Origin: Nitrosomonadales bacterium
GTDB taxonomy: Bacteria > Pseudomonadota > Gammaproteobacteria > Burkholderiales > Nitrosomonadaceae
Length of the DNA stretch: 11,584 nt
Direction: 5' to 3'
Assembly (NCBI GenBank): GCA_004525885.1
Contig: SPBV01000030.1
Coordinates: forward strand, 1-11,584
Each line of letters starts with the position of its first letter. Position 1 is the first letter of the stretch. Made by a program: the position numbers and the translations under genes. Shown piece after piece: positions 7,564 to 11,584 of this stretch. The notes beneath the pieces are model-generated. The model had not been told where the DNA came from. It saw only the letters and a program-made list of their open reading frames with translations, and ran no database searches.

Positions 7564-8865
7564 ATGAAGAGTAGAAACTTGAGAGCAGCATTTCTTTATC
7601 GTGCCCTGCTGGGACTGGCTGTTGTCTTACCACTTACATCGGTGGTAGCCGATGAGCTTGTATCTGAGCCTAGAGTGGTTCCTTCTATGCCTCTTACTAT
7701 TACAAATCTTCAACGACTAGGGTTGGAGGCAAACGGATTAATCCGTGCTGAACAATCTAAGGTGGATGCTGCTGAAGCGGGTGTGATTAGTGCTGGAGCT
7801 TACCCAAACCCCGAACTAGAATTTGTAGGGGGATATAATCGCTCAAGGGCGCCTGGACCAATACCTGGCAATAGTTATGGAGCATTTGTCAGTCAACAAA
7901 TTGAAAATCCGTTTTTACGGATTGCGCGTATCGGCTCAGCGGAAGCAGATGTGGAAGCGAGCCAGGCTGGTCTGGATCGAGTGCGCGCTGACTTGGCAGC
8001 AGCATTGCGAGTACGCGCATATGAGCTATTGTTACGTCAAGAAATAGCGAATGTAGAATCTGGTGTTCTTGATCTAATGAAAGAGATACGACGGCGCGTT
8101 AAAATAAGTGTAGAAACAGGTGAGACAGCGCGTTTTGAATTAATCAAAGCAGAAGCCGAGGTGCTGACTGCAGAAAGCCGCAAAGAGACAGCTTTGCTAG
8201 ACGCACAGCGGGCAAGGGTAGCATTGATAAAACTTACTGCGGGAGCCTTGAAGACAGATTTTGAAATAAGCGCTTCTTTGCTTGATCAAGAGCAACTGCC
8301 GCCGCTAGAGGTGCTGCGTGATGAAGTGCAGTCTGTCAATCCAGATGTATCTCGTCTACAAGCTGAGTTAAATAGTGCACACTTGAAAGTTGATCAAGAG
8401 CGTGCTGCAATAATCCCTTCGTTACAACTCAAGGTGGGGCAGCAACGAGATCCTGAGTTTTACTATAATATAGCCAGCTTAAATTTACAAATACCACTGT
8501 TTGACCGTCGTCGTGGACCGATTGCAGCAGCCGTATCAGAGTCAGAGCAAGTGAGAGAAACTCTTGAGTATCGTAGATTCGAGATTAGCCAGCTCCTTGA
8601 ATCCTCTTGGCAGCGTATGCAAATCGCAGAACGCAAAGTAGAGATGTTTGAGACAGGCATAATTAATCAAGCGGAGTCGGCACTTCGCGTTGCTCAGACA
8701 GCCTATCGTTTTGGTGAGCGTGGGTTACTTGATGTGCTTGATGCGCAACGCGTGTTGCGTAGCGTGCGTGCGGATTTATTACAGGCACGTTTCGAATTCC
8801 AGTCTGCTGTAGCTGAGATTCATCAGCTTCGTGGTTATTATCCTAAGGAACATGCTCTAAAATGA
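7564..8865 (+). CDS. TolC-family outer membrane efflux protein, CzcC-like
   Basis: This is a 433-residue outer membrane efflux protein of the TolC/OEP family. In this family a trimer forms the outer-membrane barrel and periplasmic tunnel of an RND or ABC tripartite pump. The N-terminus is a Sec signal peptide (basic MKSRNLR, hydrophobic core, likely cleavage after SVVA at residue 29). It has no lipobox cysteine, so it is not a lipoprotein of the NodT/OprM kind. Two OEP repeats are visible, about 47-225 and 248-425, with matching segments GETARFELIKAEAEVL and GERGLLDVLDAQRVLR. The YPNPELEF segment near residue 80 and PLFDRRRGPIAAA near 311 recall CzcC/CusC heavy-metal efflux proteins. No membrane-fusion or pump gene is adjacent, so substrate and partner are unknown. 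The ATG is the first possible start (TAA at 7558-7560 is in frame), yet no Shine-Dalgarno is visible before it. Confidence 0.88.
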   Translation: MKSRNLRAAFLYRALLGLAVVLPLTSVVADELVSEPRVVPSMPLTITNLQRLGLEANGLIRAEQSKVDAAEAGVISAGAYPNPELEFVGGYNRSRAPGPIPGNSYGAFVSQQIENPFLRIARIGSAEADVEASQAGLDRVRADLAAALRVRAYELLLRQEIANVESGVLDLMKEIRRRVKISVETGETARFELIKAEAEVLTAESRKETALLDAQRARVALIKLTAGALKTDFEISASLLDQEQLPPLEVLRDEVQSVNPDVSRLQAELNSAHLKVDQERAAIIPSLQLKVGQQRDPEFYYNIASLNLQIPLFDRRRGPIAAAVSESEQVRETLEYRRFEISQLLESSWQRMQIAERKVEMFETGIINQAESALRVAQTAYRFGERGLLDVLDAQRVLRSVRADLLQARFEFQSAVAEIHQLRGYYPKEHALK

Positions 8866-9060
8866 GACCCTCAGAGTGGCGCTTCCCATCCTATGCCGAT
8901 GGTTCAATGAGAAACTCATAACATTATAGTAAAGAACCTTAAAAAATATGCTATTTAATTAATTCCTACAATAAACAATTGGATTGTTAGGGCATTGTAT
9001 TTAGAAGAACTGTGAAATATCCAGGATGGTAGTTCACGGTGTAGAATAGCCAGAAATTTA
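8866..9060. other. Intergenic stretch upstream of argB
   Basis: About 200 AT-rich bases separate the efflux gene from argB. I see no coding frame, no strong intrinsic terminator and no promoter with good -35 and -10 hexamers at proper spacing. An imperfect inverted repeat, GTGAA (9012-9016) with TTCAC (9033-9037), lies about 35 bp before the argB start. It is short, and I assign it no function. Confidence 0.5.
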
Positions 9061-9072
9061 TTGAGAAGAACT

Positions 9073-9960
9073 ATGTTACTACCCTCGTCAACTTCAAATG
9101 AAAAAGCCAATATCCTGGCTGAAGCACTACCATATATTCAACGTTTTCATGGGAAAACAATCGTTATTAAATATGGTGGTAATGCTATGACTGAGGAAAA
9201 TTTGAAGCAAGGTTTTGCTCGAGATGTAGTTTTATTAAAGCTAGTAGGAATGAATCCTGTGATTGTTCATGGTGGTGGGCCTCAAATAGACGACATGTTA
9301 AAACGTATTGGGAAAAAGGGCGAGTTTATTGAGGGCATGCGTGTAACTGATACAGAGACTATGGATATAGTAGAGATGGTACTAGGAGGATTAGTTAATA
9401 AGGGCATCGTTAATCTTATTAACCACCATGGGGGGCGTGCAGTGGGTTTGACAGGAAAGGACGGTTCTTTTATTCGCGCAAAAAAGATGAAGATTCAGGA
9501 CAGAGAAAAAATAGGTGAATGGATTGATATTGGTCAGGTAGGAGAGATTGAGAGTATTGATCCTGAATTGATCGCAGTGCTGGATACTCGTAATTTTATT
9601 CCGGTAATTGCTCCCATTGGCGTAGGTAGAGACGGTGAATCCTATAATATTAATGCAGATCTCGTGGCTGGGAAGTTAGCAGAAATTCTGAATGCAGAAA
9701 AATTGATACTACTTACTAACATACCCGGTGTTCAGGATAAAAATGGTAATTTATTAACTGGATTAACCGCAAAGAAAGTAGATAAATTATTTCTTAATGG
9801 AACAATCTCTGGTGGCATGCAGCCCAAAATTGGGGCGGCATTGGATGCTGTAAAAAACGGTGTAAAGTCTTGTCACATCATTGATGGCCGGGTGGAGCAT
9901 GCATTATTGTTGGAAGTATTAACAGATCAGGGTGTGGGAACTCTGATTACTGAGGAGTAG
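9073..9960 (+). CDS. argB: Acetylglutamate kinase (arginine biosynthesis)
   Basis: ArgB phosphorylates N-acetyl-L-glutamate with ATP, the second step of arginine synthesis in the cytoplasm. The amino acid kinase fold is clear: Lys33 in VIKYGGNAM, the glycine loop VHGGGPQI (65-72), GLTGKDG (125-131), Asn192/Asp196 in NINADLVAGKLAE, and Lys252 in SGGMQPKIGAA. These include the counterparts of E. coli Lys8, Asn158, Asp162 and Lys217. The 295-residue length, the N-terminal helix before the kinase core (EKANILAEALPYIQRFHGK) and the C-terminal CHIIDGRVEHALLLEVLT are features of the hexameric, arginine-inhibited class; E. coli's 258-residue enzyme lacks the helix. Feedback inhibition is therefore inferred. 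I chose ATG 9073 because the purine-rich GAGAAG at 9063-9068 precedes it. An in-frame TTG at 9061 would overlap that site and adds only four residues. It stands alone, with no other arg gene beside it. Confidence 0.95.
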   Translation: MLLPSSTSNEKANILAEALPYIQRFHGKTIVIKYGGNAMTEENLKQGFARDVVLLKLVGMNPVIVHGGGPQIDDMLKRIGKKGEFIEGMRVTDTETMDIVEMVLGGLVNKGIVNLINHHGGRAVGLTGKDGSFIRAKKMKIQDREKIGEWIDIGQVGEIESIDPELIAVLDTRNFIPVIAPIGVGRDGESYNINADLVAGKLAEILNAEKLILLTNIPGVQDKNGNLLTGLTAKKVDKLFLNGTISGGMQPKIGAALDAVKNGVKSCHIIDGRVEHALLLEVLTDQGVGTLITEE

Positions 9961-9966
9961 TTTGAA

Positions 9967-9983
9967 CGGCATCTGGATTGCCG
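9967..9983 (+). terminator. Small hairpin just after argB
   Basis: CGGCA (9967-9971) pairs with TGCCG (9979-9983) around a 7-nt loop, beginning six nt after the argB stop. The stem is short and no T-run follows, so this is at best a weak 3'-end stabilising or terminating structure. Confidence 0.25.
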
Positions 9984-10065
9984 GACTATAGTGATGTATT
10001 TAACTTGGTTCGGATTTAAATATCAGGATAAAACAAGATAACATTTTTAATGTGATTGGCATTCT

Positions 10066-10099
10066 TAAAACCATGTTTTATTGATAGCTTTGCTATCAA
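10066..10099. terminator. Two abutting perfect hairpins between convergent genes
   Basis: TAAAAC-CAT-GTTTTA (10066-10080) is directly followed by TTGATAGC-TTT-GCTATCAA (10081-10099). Both are perfect stems, of 6 and 8 bp, with 3-nt loops and no bases between them. They lie about 105 bp after the argB stop and 19 bp beyond the stop of the minus-strand adenylyltransferase gene. Being palindromic, they would form in transcripts from either strand, as expected of a bidirectional 3'-end element. Neither side has a clean U-run, so intrinsic termination is not assured. Confidence 0.45.
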
Positions 10100-10118
10100 G
10101 GCAAAAATATTTATGAGT

Positions 10119-10901
10119 TTAATACACCAAAGAAACTAGGTTGTTGGAAGTGTTACTAACACCGCATACAGTGCATGCCGGATCTTTATTTAATTTGATT
10201 GAGCGCCATTCCATAGTTAGGCCATCGAGCAACAGCAGTCGTCCATTTAGCGTTCTTCCTATGCTGAGCAGAATCTTGATTGCTTCTGAAGCTTGTATGC
10301 AACCAATAATTCCGACTAAGGGGGAAAATACACCCATTACTGCACAACGCATATCTTCATTGTTGCCACCTTTTGGAAATAGACAGTGATAACAGGGATT
10401 GGCTTCGTTACTTAAATCAAATACAGATACTTGTCCATCGAAACGGATAACTGCACCGGATACAAGAGGTTTTTTGTGCGTTACGCAGGCTTGGTTTATT
10501 GCATGGCGGGTAGAAAAGTTATCACTTGCATCTATTACCACATCAGCCCCTGTTACCAATTGTAGCAACCTTTCCTCATCTACATGCTCCTGAACTGCAA
10601 CTATATTTACTTCAGGATTAATTTTGGTAATTGCTTCCGTCGCAGAGCGAATCTTTGACATACCGATAGTCTCATTATTGTGAATAAGTTGTCTCTGCAG
10701 ATTAGTTAAGTCGACATTGTCATCATCACAAATAATTAGTTTGCCAATACCGCTAGCAGCAAGATACATTGCAACTGGCGAACCCAAGCCACCCAAGCCA
10801 ATAATGAGTGCTCGAGATTTGGTTAGTCTTTCTTGCCCCTGTATACCAATTTGCTGTAACAGAATATGGCGACTGTAGCGTAGTAACTGATCGTCGTTCA
10901 T
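10119..10901 (-). CDS. moeB: MoeB/ThiF/HesA-family adenylyltransferase (E1-like)
   Basis: The 260-residue protein belongs to the E1-like family that adenylates the C-terminal glycine of a ubiquitin-fold sulfur carrier: MoaD for molybdopterin (MoeB) or ThiS for thiamine (ThiF). Visible are Arg11 in RYSRHILL, the ATP loop GLGGLGSP (35-42), the aspartate segment before NLQRQ with Arg70, Lys83, Asp127 in DASDN, and the zinc cysteine pairs CYHC (170/173) and CTVC (243/246). Cys186 in DMRCAVMGV aligns with the conserved cysteine that ThiF uses in thiocarboxylate chemistry and that MoeB also carries, so the sequence alone does not decide between the two. There is no C-terminal rhodanese domain. No moa, moe or thi gene is adjacent; it lies 19 bp downstream of ctpA, probably cotranscribed. 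The symbol moeB is a best guess. No clear Shine-Dalgarno precedes its ATG. Confidence 0.85.
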   Translation of the reverse strand: MNDDQLLRYSRHILLQQIGIQGQERLTKSRALIIGLGGLGSPVAMYLAASGIGKLIICDDDNVDLTNLQRQLIHNNETIGMSKIRSATEAITKINPEVNIVAVQEHVDEERLLQLVTGADVVIDASDNFSTRHAINQACVTHKKPLVSGAVIRFDGQVSVFDLSNEANPCYHCLFPKGGNNEDMRCAVMGVFSPLVGIIGCIQASEAIKILLSIGRTLNGRLLLLDGLTMEWRSIKLNKDPACTVCGVSNTSNNLVSLVY

Positions 10902-10920
10902 AATTTATAACGGCATTCTT

Positions 10921-11584
10921 TTATTTTTTTGTGTCCTTGGTCGCTAATTCTCGTAGATTATTTTTTGGTGTAGTAATGCCTTTAAAATAATTCATAGCTT
11001 GTATCAGCAATAAGTCATTGCTAGAGCCAAGAACTATTGGTGCTTCATTTTGCTTATTGTCACTACTATCTGATTCGGGCATTACAGTTTCTTCATTTAA
11101 CATTATTTTCGCATCTTCAATTGATTTGCTCTCTTCGTCTAACCCATTTAATAGATGTCCATCTAAGTCTGCTTCACGTAAACGTCCAGATTCATCCTTT
11201 GCAGATTCGTCGAGAATGTCTGGTGTGATCCCCTTAGCTTGGATAGATTGCCCATTGGGCGTATAGTAGCGCGCGGTGGTGAGCTTGATAGCAGTGTTAT
11301 TGCCTAACGGAAGTATAGTTTGCACCGATCCTTTGCCAAAGGTTTGGGTGCCCATTACTATAGATCGTTTATGATCCTGCAGTGCGCCCGCAACAATTTC
11401 TGAAGCTGAAGCAGACCCAGCATTTACTAGTGTCACCATAGGCACAGTCTTGATTTCTGGCGGCAACCCTTCCAAATAATCAGCTCCGATGTTACGAAGA
11501 TAGAATTCAGGGCTAGCCTTGAGCTTCATCTTAGCATCATGGGTACGTCCATCGGTATAAACTACAAGTGAATTAGTCGGTAAG
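10921..11584 (-). CDS. ctpA: C-terminal processing peptidase, S41 family, C-terminal part
   Basis: This is the C-terminal half of a CtpA-type serine protease of family S41, a periplasmic enzyme that trims or degrades proteins from their C-termini. The frame stays open to the right edge, so the signal peptide, PDZ domain and early protease core lie outside. The ATG at 11527-11529 is an internal Met, not the start: the codons before it read VVYTDGRTHDAK, which is family sequence. The catalytic motif GSASASEIVAGALQDHKR has the nucleophile Ser (codon 11407-11409). The aspartate 11 residues on and the lysine in TFGKGSVQ 25 residues on match the E. coli Tsp spacing Ser430/Asp441/Lys455. The typical LPLGNNTAIKLTTARYYTP strand follows. 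After LREADLDGHL comes a low-complexity acidic/Ser/Asn-rich linker and a helical tail ending TKDTKK. It lies 19 bp upstream of the adenylyltransferase gene. Confidence 0.93.
   Translation of the reverse strand, partial: LPTNSLVVYTDGRTHDAKMKLKASPEFYLRNIGADYLEGLPPEIKTVPMVTLVNAGSASASEIVAGALQDHKRSIVMGTQTFGKGSVQTILPLGNNTAIKLTTARYYTPNGQSIQAKGITPDILDESAKDESGRLREADLDGHLLNGLDEESKSIEDAKIMLNEETVMPESDSSDNKQNEAPIVLGSSNDLLLIQAMNYFKGITTPKNNLRELATKDTKK

Noticed and set aside
9012..9037. GTGAA/TTCAC inverted repeat as an operator for argB
   Set aside because: The arms are only 5 bp without wobble pairs, the sequence does not resemble a known ARG box, and such repeats are common by chance in AT-rich DNA.
9061..9072. 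TTG at 9061 as the argB start
   Set aside because: It would overlap the purine-rich stretch that best serves ATG 9073, has no site of its own, and adds only four residues not typical of the family.
10141..11266. Plus-strand open frames opposite the adenylyltransferase and protease genes
   Set aside because: They are antisense shadows of conserved coding sequence, serine-rich and with no recognisable domains.
11527..11529. ATG as the start of the S41 peptidase gene
   Set aside because: The frame continues upstream to the window edge with recognisable family sequence (VVYTDGRTHDAK), so this is an internal methionine.
1..11584. Mobile elements, CRISPR arrays, defence genes or a novel multi-gene cassette
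   Set aside because: All sizeable frames are recognised housekeeping or transport genes. No direct repeat arrays, transposase motifs or integrase motifs were seen, and gene order and base composition look uniform by eye.

Overview
The window looks like ordinary chromosomal core genome from an AT-rich betaproteobacterium. The residue patterns of the complex I subunits, ArgB and the S41 peptidase, together with the low GC content (judged by eye, not counted), suggest a Nitrosomonas-like member of the Nitrosomonadales. That placement rests on remembered family sequences, not on a search. No tRNA, rRNA, insertion sequence, integrase, CRISPR array or phage gene is visible.

Layout: positions 1-5205 hold the 3' end of the nuo operon on the + strand: the last ~48 codons of nuoK, then complete nuoL, nuoM and nuoN. 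These encode membrane-arm subunits of the proton-pumping NADH:quinone oxidoreductase. The glutamate and lysine residues of the proton channels are present in all three antiporter-like subunits. After a 230-bp gap comes htpG (bacterial Hsp90), preceded by a very good sigma-32-type heat-shock promoter, so it should be transcribed independently of nuo. A 217-bp gap leads to a periplasm-spanning outer-membrane efflux protein of the TolC/CzcC type. It has no RND pump or membrane-fusion gene beside it. Next, still on the + strand, is argB (N-acetylglutamate kinase, arginine synthesis), of the long type with an N-terminal helix.

From about 10119 to the right edge the genes are on the - strand: a MoeB/ThiF/HesA-type adenylyltransferase, and upstream of it, 19 bp away, the C-terminal half of a CtpA-type S41 processing protease that runs off the window. 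These two probably form an operon converging on argB. The 158-bp convergent gap contains two abutting perfect hairpins.

I found no convincing undescribed multi-gene system. The observations most worth checking are the heat-shock promoter of htpG, the orphan efflux outer-membrane protein, the paired hairpins in the convergent gap, alternative hairpins downstream of htpG, and the poor or absent ribosome binding sites of nuoL, nuoM and the efflux gene.
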